DNA from: Clostridiales bacterium
GTDB lineage: Bacteria; Bacillota; Clostridia; Christensenellales; UBA1242
Direction of reading: 5' to 3'
Length of the DNA: 12,252 bases
Assembly: GCA_918241715.1 (NCBI GenBank)
Contig: CAKJYB010000070.1
Coordinates: forward strand, 1 to 12,252
The notes under the pieces are model-generated. The model was not told the DNA's origin and made no database searches. It saw only the letters and a program-made list of their open reading frames with translations. How positions within the stretch are numbered: position 1 is the first letter of the stretch; every line of letters begins with the position of its first letter. A program made the translations under genes and the position numbers. Below, one piece after another: positions 1 through 5,839 of the stretch.

Positions 1-137
1 TTGCAGTTCACAATGGTAAAAAACATATCCCTGTTTATGTTACAGCAGACATGGTTGGACATAAACTTGGTGAATTCTCTTTGACAAGAACGTTTAAAGG
101 TCACGCAGGACAAAAGAAAGCTGCGAAAATGAACTAG
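1..137 (+). CDS. rpsS: 30S ribosomal protein S19, C-terminal part
   Basis: The window opens inside this gene. The reading frame begins at base 3 and gives 44 residues before a TAG stop at 135-137. The visible part holds the S19 C-terminal signature: HIPVYVTADMVGHKLGEF, then FSLTRTF and KGHAG. S19 sits in the head of the small subunit, next to S13, and contacts 16S rRNA. The start and the first half of the protein lie outside the window. It is followed after 10 bases by rplV, the normal S10-operon order. The TAG stop overlaps the AGGAG ribosome binding site of rplV (136-140). Identity is certain from motif and position; only completeness is limited. Confidence 0.96.
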   Translation, partial: AVHNGKKHIPVYVTADMVGHKLGEFSLTRTFKGHAGQKKAAKMN

Positions 138-147
138 GAGAAAGAAA

Positions 148-542
148 ATGGCTACAAGAATTAGACAGAAGGCTGAAAAAAGAGCCGCAAATAAAGATAA
201 TCGTCCATATGCTGTTGCGAAAGATATTCGTATGAGTTCTTCTAAAGTTAGAATCGTTCTTGACAACATTAGAGGAAAGAAAGTAAACGAAGCTGTTGCT
301 ATTTTGACATATATGCCACAAACAGGCGCAGCAGAAGCACTTAAAGTTTTGAAGAGTGCAATCGCAAACGCAGAAAACAACAAGGGCCTCTCTTCCGACA
401 ACCTTTATGTGCAGAATGTTATACAACATCAGGTTCTCTTATGAAGAGAATTGCTTTTAGAGCAAGAGGAAGAGCAGACAGAATTGAGAAGAAAACTTGT
501 CATATCACAATCATTCTTGACGAGTTGAAGGAGGCAAAATAA
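148..542 (+). CDS. rplV: 50S ribosomal protein L22, with an apparent one-base frameshift near 409-411
   Basis: L22 binds 23S rRNA early in assembly, and its long beta-hairpin lines the peptide exit tunnel. The ATG at 148 has AGGAG seven bases upstream. The first frame reads about 88 residues of good L22 (RIVLDNIRGKKVNEAV, then SDNLYV), drifts into unrelated residues and stops at TGA 442-444. The missing C-terminus continues in the next frame from GCA at 411: AECYTTSGSLMKRIAFRARG, then RADRIEKKTCHITIILDE, ending in TAA at 540-542. One extra base at 409-411 would restore a 131-residue protein ending with a TAATG overlap to rpsC. I see no slippery heptamer. The lost part contains the tunnel hairpin and the C-terminal strand, so a truncated product is unlikely to be functional. 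The N-terminus is about 17 residues longer than E. coli L22. A sequencing or assembly error is the likeliest cause; a real mutation or recoding cannot be excluded. Confidence 0.88.
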
Positions 543-1219
543 TGGGACAAAAAGTTAACCCAATCGGTCTTAGAATTGGAATAAACAAAGATTGGCAATC
601 AACTTGGTTTGCCAAGAAACAAGATTTTGCCGCAAACCTTAAAGAAGATCATGATATCAGAGTATTCTTCAACAAAAAATACGCTTCTGCAGGAATTTCA
701 GAAGTTGGTATTAGAAGAACAGAAAACAGACTTCAAGTTGACATCTACACAGGAAAACCTGGTATGATTATCGGTCAAAAGGGTGCTGGAATCGAACAAA
801 TCAAAAAGGAACTTACAAAGATTGTTCGTCCAGTTAAAAACCTTGTTTTGAATGTTAAAGAAGTTAAAAAACCAGACCTTGACGCAGCACTTGTTGCAGA
901 GTCAATTGCTCAACAACTTGAAAAGCGTGTAGCTTGGAGAAGAGCCTTGAAACAAGGTATTCAAAGAGTTATGAAGGCTGGAGCAAAAGGTTGCAAGGTT
1001 CAAGTTAGTGGTGTTATTGATGGAGCAAACACAATTGCTAGAACAGAGAAGTATATGGAAGGATCACTTCCACTTCACACTCTTAGAGCAGACATTGATT
1101 ATGCAGAAACAGCAGCACTTACAAACTATGGAAAACTTGGAATCAAATGCTGGATTTATAGAGGCGAAATTTTGTCTAAACAATCCATAAAGGAGGACAA
1201 GAACAATGTTAATGCCTAA
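542..1219 (+). CDS. rpsC: 30S ribosomal protein S3
   Basis: This 225-residue protein, close to the usual length, begins with the family signature MGQKVNPIGLRIG. S3 lies at the mRNA entry side of the small subunit and, with S4, helps unwind mRNA. The type-2 KH domain is visible, with its GxxG loop at residues 78-81 (GQKG). Arg133, Arg134 and Lys137 correspond to the E. coli residues linked to helicase activity (131, 132, 135). The C-terminal domain has LPLHTLRADIDYAET and the KCWIYRGEI strand. One oddity is residues 156-168, which read SGVIDGANTIART where most bacteria have SGRLGGAEIART: one residue longer and changed. The start overlaps the rplV stop as TAATG, with AAGGAGG at 528-534 inside rplV, so translation is probably coupled. 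It overlaps rplP by 14 bases. Confidence 0.98.
   Translation: MGQKVNPIGLRIGINKDWQSTWFAKKQDFAANLKEDHDIRVFFNKKYASAGISEVGIRRTENRLQVDIYTGKPGMIIGQKGAGIEQIKKELTKIVRPVKNLVLNVKEVKKPDLDAALVAESIAQQLEKRVAWRRALKQGIQRVMKAGAKGCKVQVSGVIDGANTIARTEKYMEGSLPLHTLRADIDYAETAALTNYGKLGIKCWIYRGEILSKQSIKEDKNNVNA
1189..1196 (+). promoter_or_regulatory. Ribosome binding site that fixes the rplP start
   Basis: AAAGGAGG lies inside the 3' end of rpsC, nine bases before the ATG at 1206. The alternative in-frame ATG at 1212 would be 15 bases away, which is too far. The choice of 1206 also gives the standard L16 start MLMPKR. Confidence 0.85.
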
Positions 1220-1646
1220 AAGAGTAAAAAGAAGAAAAGTTCAAAGAGGAAGAATGAAAGGTAAAGCTCTTCGTGGAAACACACTTGCTTACGGCTCATT
1301 CGGAATCGTTGCAACAGAGCCTTGCTGGATTAAATCAAACCAAATCGAAGCTGCCCGTATTGCTCTTACAAGATACATCAAGCGTGGTGGTAAAGTTTGG
1401 ATTAAGATTTTCCCAGACAAGCCTGTAACAAAGAAACCTGCTGACACACGTATGGGTTCTGGTAAAGGTAGTCCAGAATTCTGGGTTGCAGTAGTAAAAC
1501 CTGGCAGAGTTCTCTTCGAAATCGAAGGAGTTTCTGAAGCAACTGCAAAAGAAGCTTTGAGACTTGCTTCAAACAAACTTCCATGTGGAACAAGGTTTGT
1601 TAAACGTGAAGAAGAAACACCTGTCGAAGAAGGCGGTGAAGAATAA
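1206..1646 (+). CDS. rplP: 50S ribosomal protein L16
   Basis: The protein of 146 residues starts MLMPKRVKRRKVQRGRMKGK, the near-invariant L16 opening. L16 binds 23S rRNA near the A-site tRNA elbow and is a late assembly protein. Conserved segments include the GSFGIVATEPCWIKSNQIEA stretch, AARIALTRYIKRGGKVWIKI, FPDKPVTKKPADTRMGSGKG and PEFWVAVVKPGRVLFEI. The family's usual length is about 136-145, so the short acidic tail (EEETPVEEGGEE) accounts for the extra residues. The start at 1206 overlaps rpsC by 14 bases. The stop overlaps the rpmC start as TAATG, so L16 and L29 are probably translationally coupled. Nothing essential appears to be missing. Confidence 0.98.
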   Translation: MLMPKRVKRRKVQRGRMKGKALRGNTLAYGSFGIVATEPCWIKSNQIEAARIALTRYIKRGGKVWIKIFPDKPVTKKPADTRMGSGKGSPEFWVAVVKPGRVLFEIEGVSEATAKEALRLASNKLPCGTRFVKREEETPVEEGGEE

Positions 1647-1852
1647 TGAAGAATGAAGAAATCAAAACTTTAAACTTGGAACAATTGAATGCAAGACTTA
1701 AAGAACTTAAAAATGAACTCTTTAATCTTCGTTTTTCAAATGCAACAAGAAATTTGGCAAACCCACTTGAAATCAGAAATGTAAGAAGGGAAATTGCTAG
1801 AGTACAAACAGCTATCAGAGCAAAACAAATAGCAAATGGAGGAAATAACTAA
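1646..1852 (+). CDS. rpmC: 50S ribosomal protein L29
   Basis: This is a small, two-helix protein of 68 residues. Its core matches the L29 pattern: LKELKNELFNLRFSNATRNL, then NPLEIRNVRREIARVQTAI. L29 sits at the exit of the peptide tunnel, where it contributes to the docking site for trigger factor and signal recognition particle next to L23. The ATG overlaps the rplP stop (TAATG). It is preceded by AAGGCGGTGA (1630-1639), a one-mismatch version of the full AAGGAGGTGA, with six bases of spacing. The stop again overlaps the next start (TAATG at 1850-1854). Length and sequence are ordinary for Bacillota. Confidence 0.97.
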   Translation: MKNEEIKTLNLEQLNARLKELKNELFNLRFSNATRNLANPLEIRNVRREIARVQTAIRAKQIANGGNN

Positions 1853-2112
1853 TGGAAGAAACTAGAAACGCAAGAAACACCAGACAAGGTGTCGTTGTAA
1901 GTACAAGTATGAACAAAACGGTTGTTGTTGAAGTTGCTTACAGAGTTAAAGATCCAAAAATTAAAAAAGTCGTAAAGAAAACAAAGAAATTCAAAGCACA
2001 CGATGAAAACAACGAATGTGGACTTGGAGATATCGTTCTTATCATGGAAACAAGACCACTTTCAAAAGAAAAGTACCACAGAGTTGTAAAAATCGTTGAA
2101 AAAGCAGAATAA
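1852..2112 (+). CDS. rpsQ: 30S ribosomal protein S17
   Basis: This 86-residue OB-fold protein is recognised by RQGVVVSTSMNKTVVVEVAY, then HDENNECGLGDIVLIMETRP and LSKEKYHRVVKIVEKAE. S17 is a primary 16S rRNA-binding protein of the 30S body and is needed early in assembly. The N-terminus (MEETRNARN) is polar and slightly longer than minimal versions. The ATG overlaps the rpmC stop, with GGAGG at 1838-1842 nine bases upstream. It is the last gene of the classical S10 operon. A 12-base gap leads into rplN with no terminator or promoter that I can see, so the S10 and spc operons appear to be read together. Confidence 0.98.
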   Translation: MEETRNARNTRQGVVVSTSMNKTVVVEVAYRVKDPKIKKVVKKTKKFKAHDENNECGLGDIVLIMETRPLSKEKYHRVVKIVEKAE

Positions 2113-2124
2113 GGAAGGTGGATT

Positions 2125-2493
2125 ATGATACAACCTCAAACAAGACTTAAAGTTGCTGACAACACAGGAGCTAAAGAAATCATGTGTATCAGAGTTCTTG
2201 GTGGTTCTTTTAGAAGAAGTGGAAACATCGGAGATGTTATCGTTGCTTCTGTAAAAAAGGCTATTCCTGGTGGAAGCGTAAAGAAAGGTGATGTTATCAA
2301 AGCTGTTATTGTTAGAACAACAAAGGGTTTGAACAGACCAGATGGTTCTCATATCCGTTTTGACGACAATGCTGCTGTTATTATCGACAACCAAAAACAA
2401 CCAAAGGGTACCCGTGTGTTTGGACCTATTGCTAGAGAATTGAGAGATAAGGGATATATGAAAATTATTTCTCTTGCTCCGGAAGTTATTTAA
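2125..2493 (+). CDS. rplN: 50S ribosomal protein L14
   Basis: The 122-residue length is exactly typical. The sequence is highly conserved: MIQPQTRLKVADNTGAKEIM, CIRVLGGSFRRSGNIGDVIV, then VVRTTKG-like VIVRTTKGLNRPDGSHIRFD and GTRVFGPIARELRDKGYMKI. L14 lies at the subunit interface and forms bridges with 16S rRNA; it is also the docking site of the silencing factor RsfS. It opens the spc operon order (L14-L24-L5-S14-S8-L6-L18-S5-L30-L15-SecY). The ribosome binding site is AAGGTGGAT (2115-2123), directly before the ATG region and just downstream of the rpsQ stop. Nothing about the protein is unusual. Confidence 0.98.
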   Translation: MIQPQTRLKVADNTGAKEIMCIRVLGGSFRRSGNIGDVIVASVKKAIPGGSVKKGDVIKAVIVRTTKGLNRPDGSHIRFDDNAAVIIDNQKQPKGTRVFGPIARELRDKGYMKIISLAPEVI

Positions 2494-2510
2494 AAGGAGA
2501 AATTTGTTGT

Positions 2511-2972
2511 ATGAGTATGACAATCAAAAAAGGTGATAACGTTGTTGTTATTGCTGGAAAAGAAAAAGGCAAGTCAGGCAAAGTAACAGATGTTTCTCCA
2601 AAAGATAACAAAGTTTTAGTTGACGGAATTAACATTGTTACAAAGCACCAAAAAGCTAGAAAACAAGACGAAAAAAGTCAAATCGTAAAGAAAAACGCAC
2701 CTGTTGAAGCTTCAAATCTTATGGTAGTTTGCCCAGCATGTGGCAAGGCTACAAGAGTTGCTCACAACATTATCGATGGAAAGAAAGTTAGAGTATGCAA
2801 AAAGTGCTCAGCTTCACTTGACAAAGAATTTGCAAAGGCAGTAAAGAAAGAAGCAAAAAAGGTTGCAAAGGCAGAAACAGCTCCAAAAGCTGAAAAGAAG
2901 CCAGCTGCAGCAACAACAAAGACTGCAACACAAAAGTCGAAAAAATCAACTTCTGCTAAAACAGAAGCGTAA
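2511..2972 (+). CDS. rplX: 50S ribosomal protein L24 with zinc-ribbon-like insert and Lys/Ala tail
   Basis: L24 is an assembly-initiator protein bound near the 5' end of 23S rRNA. Residues 5-50 hold the KOW/SH3 core (IKKGDNVVVIAGKEKGKSGK, then VLVDGINIVTKHQKA). At 153 residues it is much longer than the usual 100-110. Two parts explain this. Residues 74-99 have Cys74, Cys77, Cys96 and Cys99 (CPAC...CKKC) around GKATRVAHNIIDGKKVRV, where most L24 proteins have a cysteine-free version of the same strand pair; zinc binding is an inference. Residues 104-153 form a low-complexity Lys/Ala/Thr tail, probably disordered and RNA-contacting. The ATG at 2511 has AAAGGAG 11 bases upstream; Met3 (2517) would be 17 bases away. 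The stop is 12 bases before rplE. Confidence 0.96.
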   Translation: MSMTIKKGDNVVVIAGKEKGKSGKVTDVSPKDNKVLVDGINIVTKHQKARKQDEKSQIVKKNAPVEASNLMVVCPACGKATRVAHNIIDGKKVRVCKKCSASLDKEFAKAVKKEAKKVAKAETAPKAEKKPAAATTKTATQKSKKSTSAKTEA

Positions 2973-2973
2973 G

Positions 2974-2979
2974 GGTGAT
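2974..2979 (+). promoter_or_regulatory. Atypical ribosome binding site of rplE
   Basis: There is no GGAGG before rplE. Instead, GGTGAT lies five bases before the ATG at 2985. It matches the downstream half of the full Shine-Dalgarno complement AAGGAGGTGAT, so it can still pair with the 16S rRNA tail. It differs from the GGAG-centred sites at the neighbouring junctions. Confidence 0.55.
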
Positions 2980-2984
2980 GAAAG

Positions 2985-3533
2985 ATGAAAGAACAAAATC
3001 AAACAGCAAAACGCTATAAAGAAGAAATTGTTCCTGCTCTTACAAAAGAGTTTGGTTATAAGAATGTAAACGAAGTTCCAAAACTTGTTAAGATTGTTCT
3101 TAACATGGGACTTGGTGATGTGAAAGACAACTCAAAGAGTTTTAACACAGCAGTTGAAGAATTGACACTTATTTCAGGACAAAAACCTGTTGCAACAAAA
3201 GCAAAGAAAGCTATCTCAAACTTTAAAGTTAGAGCTGGAATGAAAGTTGGGGCAAAGGTTACACTTCGTGGAACAAGAATGTATGAATTCTTTGACAGAC
3301 TTGTTGGAATTGCTCTTCCAAGAGTGAGAGACTTTAGAGGAATTTCACCAAAATCTTTCGATGGCAAGGGAAACTATGCTATGGGCATTAAAGAACAACT
3401 TATCTTCCCAGAAATATCTTATGATAAAGTTGAGAAGATCAGAGGTCTTGATGTAGCTTTCATTACTACTGCAAAGACAGACGCAGAAGCAAAAGCACTT
3501 TTAAAGGCACTTGGATTGCCTTTTGCTAGATAG
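2985..3533 (+). CDS. rplE: 50S ribosomal protein L5
   Basis: The 182-residue protein has the L5 order of motifs: YKEEIVPALTKEFGYKNVNE, then PKLVKIVLNMGLGDV, SGQKPVATKAKKAISNFKVR and GTRMYEFFDRLVGIALPRVR, then DFRGISPKSFDGKGNYAMGI. The conserved ending is GLDVAFITTAKTDAEAKALL. L5 anchors 5S rRNA in the central protuberance, together with L18, and contacts the P-site tRNA. Length is typical (about 179-183). In E. coli, S8 represses this operon at the rplE start region; I could not recognise an S8 box here. The TAG stop is fused to the rpsZ ribosome binding site (TAGGAGG, 3531-3537). Confidence 0.98.
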   Translation: MKEQNQTAKRYKEEIVPALTKEFGYKNVNEVPKLVKIVLNMGLGDVKDNSKSFNTAVEELTLISGQKPVATKAKKAISNFKVRAGMKVGAKVTLRGTRMYEFFDRLVGIALPRVRDFRGISPKSFDGKGNYAMGIKEQLIFPEISYDKVEKIRGLDVAFITTAKTDAEAKALLKALGLPFAR

Positions 3534-3544
3534 GAGGAAAGAGA

Positions 3545-3730
3545 ATGGCTAAGAAATCATTGATTGCTAAACAACAAAGAACACCAAAATATAAGTCAAG
3601 AGAATATACTCGTTGCTCTATCTGCGGAAGACCACACGCTGTGCTTAGAAAGTATGGAATTTGCAGAATCTGTTTTAGAGAAATGGCTAATCGCGGGGAA
3701 ATTCCTGGCGTGAAAAAGTCAAGTTGGTAA
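3545..3730 (+). CDS. rpsZ: 30S ribosomal protein S14, zinc-binding short type
   Basis: This is the 61-residue form of S14 with a four-cysteine zinc knuckle: Cys24, Cys27, Cys40 and Cys43 (CSICGRPHAVLRKYGICRIC). It ends with the family sequence FREMANRGEIPGVKKSSW. S14 sits in the head of the small subunit near the A-site side. The short zinc form is typical of Bacillota and Thermus. Many Bacillota also carry a longer zinc-independent copy elsewhere for zinc limitation; this window cannot show whether one exists. The ribosome binding site AGGAGG at 3532-3537 overlaps the rplE stop, seven bases from the ATG. The same gene is often labelled rpsN. Confidence 0.97.
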   Translation: MAKKSLIAKQQRTPKYKSREYTRCSICGRPHAVLRKYGICRICFREMANRGEIPGVKKSSW

Positions 3731-3740
3731 GGAGGGAATT

Positions 3741-4139
3741 ATGTTTATTACAGACCCAATCGCAGATATGTTGACTCGTCTTCGTAATGCTATTAGTGCA
3801 AAACATAAGACTGTTGAAATCCCTGCATCAAAGGAAAAATTAGAAATTGCAAGAATCCTTTTGGAAGAAGGATATATCAATGAATACAACCTTGTTGACG
3901 CTGGTTCATTCAAAAATATTCAAGTTTCACTTAAATATGATGAAAACGGACAAAGTGTTATCCAAGGATTGAAGAGAATTTCAAAACCTGGTCTTCGTAT
4001 TTATTCAGACAAAGACAATCTTCCAAAAGTTATAAGCGGGCTTGGAATCGCAATCATTTCAACAAACAAAGGTATTGTAACTGACAGAGTTGCAAGAAGT
4101 TTGAATGTTGGTGGCGAAGTTCTCGCTTATGTATGGTAG
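3741..4139 (+). CDS. rpsH: 30S ribosomal protein S8
   Basis: The protein of 132 residues starts MFITDPIADMLTRLRNAISA, matching the classic DPIADMLTRIRNA motif. The conserved C-terminal block is GLGIAIISTNKGIVTDRVAR, then NVGGEVLAYVW. S8 is a primary binder of helix 21 of 16S rRNA and organises the 30S platform. In E. coli it also represses spc operon translation; whether that applies here is unknown. The ribosome binding site AAGGAGGG (3729-3736) is fused to the rpsZ TAA stop. The rpsH TAG stop is in turn fused to the rplF site (TAGGAGG, 4137-4143). Length and motifs are standard. Confidence 0.98.
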   Translation: MFITDPIADMLTRLRNAISAKHKTVEIPASKEKLEIARILLEEGYINEYNLVDAGSFKNIQVSLKYDENGQSVIQGLKRISKPGLRIYSDKDNLPKVISGLGIAIISTNKGIVTDRVARSLNVGGEVLAYVW

Positions 4140-4149
4140 GAGGTCGAAA

Positions 4150-4689
4150 ATGTCTAGAATAGGAAATAAACCTGTAGAACTTGAAAATGGTGCAACTTTT
4201 GCAAGAAACGGAGATGAAATCACAATCTCTGGACCAAAAGGAACATTGAAGCAAGTTGTTGACAGAAATATTAAGACCGAAGTTGAAGGGAATTTGGTTC
4301 ACTTCAAATATGACAACCCAGAATTAAACGCAAAGCAAGGACTTGCAAGAGCTCTTGTTCACAACATGGTTGTTGGCGTAACAAAGGGTTGGGAAAAGAA
4401 ACTTGTTATCAACGGAGTTGGTTATAAAGCACAAGTTTCTGGAAACAGATTGGTTATGTCTCTTGGTGTATCTCACCAAGTAGAAGTAGAAATACCTGCC
4501 GATCTTAAAGTTGTTGCAACATCTCCAACGGAAGTTGTTGTATCCGGAATTGATAGACAAAGAGTTGGACAATTCTGCGCTATGGTTAGAGCAAAACGTC
4601 CATACGAACCATATCATGGATACGGAATCCACGTTGATGGCGAAAGACTTGTAAGAAAAGTTGGTAAGGCTGCAAAAGGTAAGAAGTAA
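4150..4689 (+). CDS. rplF: 50S ribosomal protein L6
   Basis: With the ATG at 4150 the protein has 179 residues and begins MSRIGNKPVEL, the standard L6 opening. A longer upstream in-frame start at 4105 would lie inside rpsH and has no ribosome binding site, while AGGAGG (4138-4143) is six bases before 4150. Two L6 alpha-beta repeats are present. The first includes the SGPKGTLKQVV segment; the second includes LVINGVGYKAQVSGNRLVMS and ends in the rRNA-binding region at residues 150-173. There, RPYEPYHGYGI replaces the more usual RPPEPYKGKGI, so both lysines of the KGKGI motif are changed. L6 sits near the sarcin-ricin loop at the factor-binding site. Confidence 0.97.
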   Translation: MSRIGNKPVELENGATFARNGDEITISGPKGTLKQVVDRNIKTEVEGNLVHFKYDNPELNAKQGLARALVHNMVVGVTKGWEKKLVINGVGYKAQVSGNRLVMSLGVSHQVEVEIPADLKVVATSPTEVVVSGIDRQRVGQFCAMVRAKRPYEPYHGYGIHVDGERLVRKVGKAAKGKK

Positions 4690-4705
4690 AAGGGGAGAAT
4701 GAAAA

Positions 4706-5074
4706 ATGATTACTGTTGAAGATAAGAATAAAAACAGAATTATTCGCCATAAGAGAGTAAGAAAAATCGTTGCTGGAACGGCTGATAGACCAAGACTCAA
4801 TGTCTATAGAAGTTTGAGCAACATTTATGCTCAAGTTATTGATGACGCAAATGGTAAGACTCTTGTTTCTGCTTCTACACTTGACAAAGAAGTTGCAGAG
4901 CTTATCAAAGGCAAAACAAAAACTGAAGCAGCAAGAATTGTTGGTGAAGTAATTGGAAAAAGAGCAAAAGCAAAGAAAATTAAAAACGTTGTTTTTGACA
5001 GAGGTGGATATATCTACACAGGAAGAGTTCAAGCAGTTGCAGATGGTGCAAGATCTGCTGGACTTGAATTTTAG
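4706..5074 (+). CDS. rplR: 50S ribosomal protein L18
   Basis: This 122-residue protein carries L18 hallmarks: RIIRHKRVRKIVAGTADRPR, then LNVYRSLSNIYAQVIDDANG, VFDRGGYIYTGRVQAVADGA and RSAGLEF at the end. L18 binds 5S rRNA together with L5 and brings it into the central protuberance. The ribosome binding site is AGGGGAG (4691-4697), eight bases before the ATG. An ATG at 4699 lies closer to it but is out of frame and meets a stop after six codons. The TAG stop at 5072-5074 is merged with the AGGAGG of rpsE. Length and sequence are ordinary. Confidence 0.98.
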   Translation: MITVEDKNKNRIIRHKRVRKIVAGTADRPRLNVYRSLSNIYAQVIDDANGKTLVSASTLDKEVAELIKGKTKTEAARIVGEVIGKRAKAKKIKNVVFDRGGYIYTGRVQAVADGARSAGLEF

Positions 5075-5082
5075 GAGGACGT

Positions 5083-5628
5083 ATGGCAGAAGAAGTTAAA
5101 AAGAATAAAAGCGAAAAGCCACAAAACACACGTCGTGAAAGACCTGTAAAGGTTGACGATGGAATGGACAAAAGACTTGTTCATGTTCGTCGTGTAACGA
5201 AAGTTGTTAAAGGTGGAAGAACTATGCGTTTCTCTGCTCTTGTTGTTATTGGAGACGGCAAGGGAAATGTTGGAATGGGAATCGGCAAAGCAAACGAAGT
5301 TCCAAACGCTATTGACAAGGCTACGGTTGTTGCAAAGAAAAACATGCACAAGATTGCAGTTGTAAACGGAACAATCCCACATGAAACACTTGGAAAGTTT
5401 AGCACAACAAACATTCTTATGCTTCCAGCAGAAGAAGGTCACGGAGTGATCGCTGGTGGTGCTGCAAGAGCTGTTTTGGAAGTTGCTGGTGTTAGGGATA
5501 TCGTTACAAAGATTCACGGATCAACAAACAGAATCAATGTTGTTCGTGCAACATTGAACGGGCTTATTTCTCTCAAAACAAGAGAAGAAATTGCTGCACG
5601 TCGTGGCAAAAAGCCAGAAGAAATTTAG
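5083..5628 (+). CDS. rpsE: 30S ribosomal protein S5
   Basis: The protein has 181 residues. After a charged N-terminal tail of about 27 residues comes the S5 RNA-binding domain: HVRRVTKVVKGGRTMRFSAL, then VVIGDGKGNVGMGIGKANEV. The C-terminal domain has EEGHGVIAGGAARAVLEVAG, then HGSTNRINVVRATLNGL. S5 lies at the back of the 30S neck, contacts S4 and S8, and affects decoding accuracy. The N-terminal tail is longer than in E. coli (167 residues in total), which is common in Gram-positives. The start has AGGAGG (5073-5078) four bases upstream, overlapping the rplR stop. The TAG stop is followed directly by TAGGAGGG for rpmD. Confidence 0.98.
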   Translation: MAEEVKKNKSEKPQNTRRERPVKVDDGMDKRLVHVRRVTKVVKGGRTMRFSALVVIGDGKGNVGMGIGKANEVPNAIDKATVVAKKNMHKIAVVNGTIPHETLGKFSTTNILMLPAEEGHGVIAGGAARAVLEVAGVRDIVTKIHGSTNRINVVRATLNGLISLKTREEIAARRGKKPEEI

Positions 5629-5640
5629 TAGGAGGGCGTT

Positions 5641-5829
5641 ATGAAAAAGGAAAAAACATTGAAAGTTACTTGGGTTAAGAGTGCAATTGGTTACAACAAA
5701 CACCAAGCTGAAATTATGACAGCTCTTGGCTTTAAGAAACTTAATCAAACTAGAATTTTGCCAGACAACGCAAGTATTCGTGGAAGTTTGTTCCATGTAA
5801 GACACTTGGTTGAAGTGGTTGAAGAATAA
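5641..5829 (+). CDS. rpmD: 50S ribosomal protein L30
   Basis: This 62-residue protein shows the short bacterial L30 pattern: LKVTWVKSAIGYNKHQAEIM, then ALGFKKLNQTRILPDNASIR and FHVRHLVEVVEE at the end. L30 is a small peripheral protein of the large subunit that contacts 23S rRNA and lies near 5S rRNA. It is absent from some bacteria but standard in Bacillota, where it lies between S5 and L15 as here. The ribosome binding site AGGAGGG (5630-5636) gives tight spacing to the ATG. The TAA stop is fused to AAGGAG of rplO. Confidence 0.97.
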   Translation: MKKEKTLKVTWVKSAIGYNKHQAEIMTALGFKKLNQTRILPDNASIRGSLFHVRHLVEVVEE

Positions 5830-5839
5830 GGAGAGAGCT

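Noticed and set aside
94..429. Long open frame on the - strand opposite rplV; similar ones lie opposite rplN, rplF, rpsE and rpoA.
   Set aside because: They are mirror images of real genes, with Phe/Ser/Asn-rich low-complexity translations and no recognisable family.
441..542. ATG at 441 as an independent start for a 33-residue C-terminal L22 fragment (split L22).
   Set aside because: There is no proper ribosome binding site upstream, and the sequence is a direct continuation of L22, so a frameshift or base error is simpler.
2950..2967. Short hairpin CTTCTG/CAGAAG at the end of rplX, just before rplE, as a possible S8 regulatory site.
   Set aside because: It is six base pairs inside the low-complexity tail codons and shows none of the known S8-box internal-loop features that I could recognise.
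4105..4149. Upstream in-frame extension of rplF (15 extra residues).
   Set aside because: It would overlap rpsH by 35 bases without a ribosome binding site, while the ATG at 4150 has AGGAGG and gives the standard MSRIGNKPV start.
4699..4719. Six-codon open frame starting at the out-of-frame ATG before rplR.
   Set aside because: Chance occurrence in the ribosome-binding-site spacer; the correct rplR start at 4706 has better spacing.
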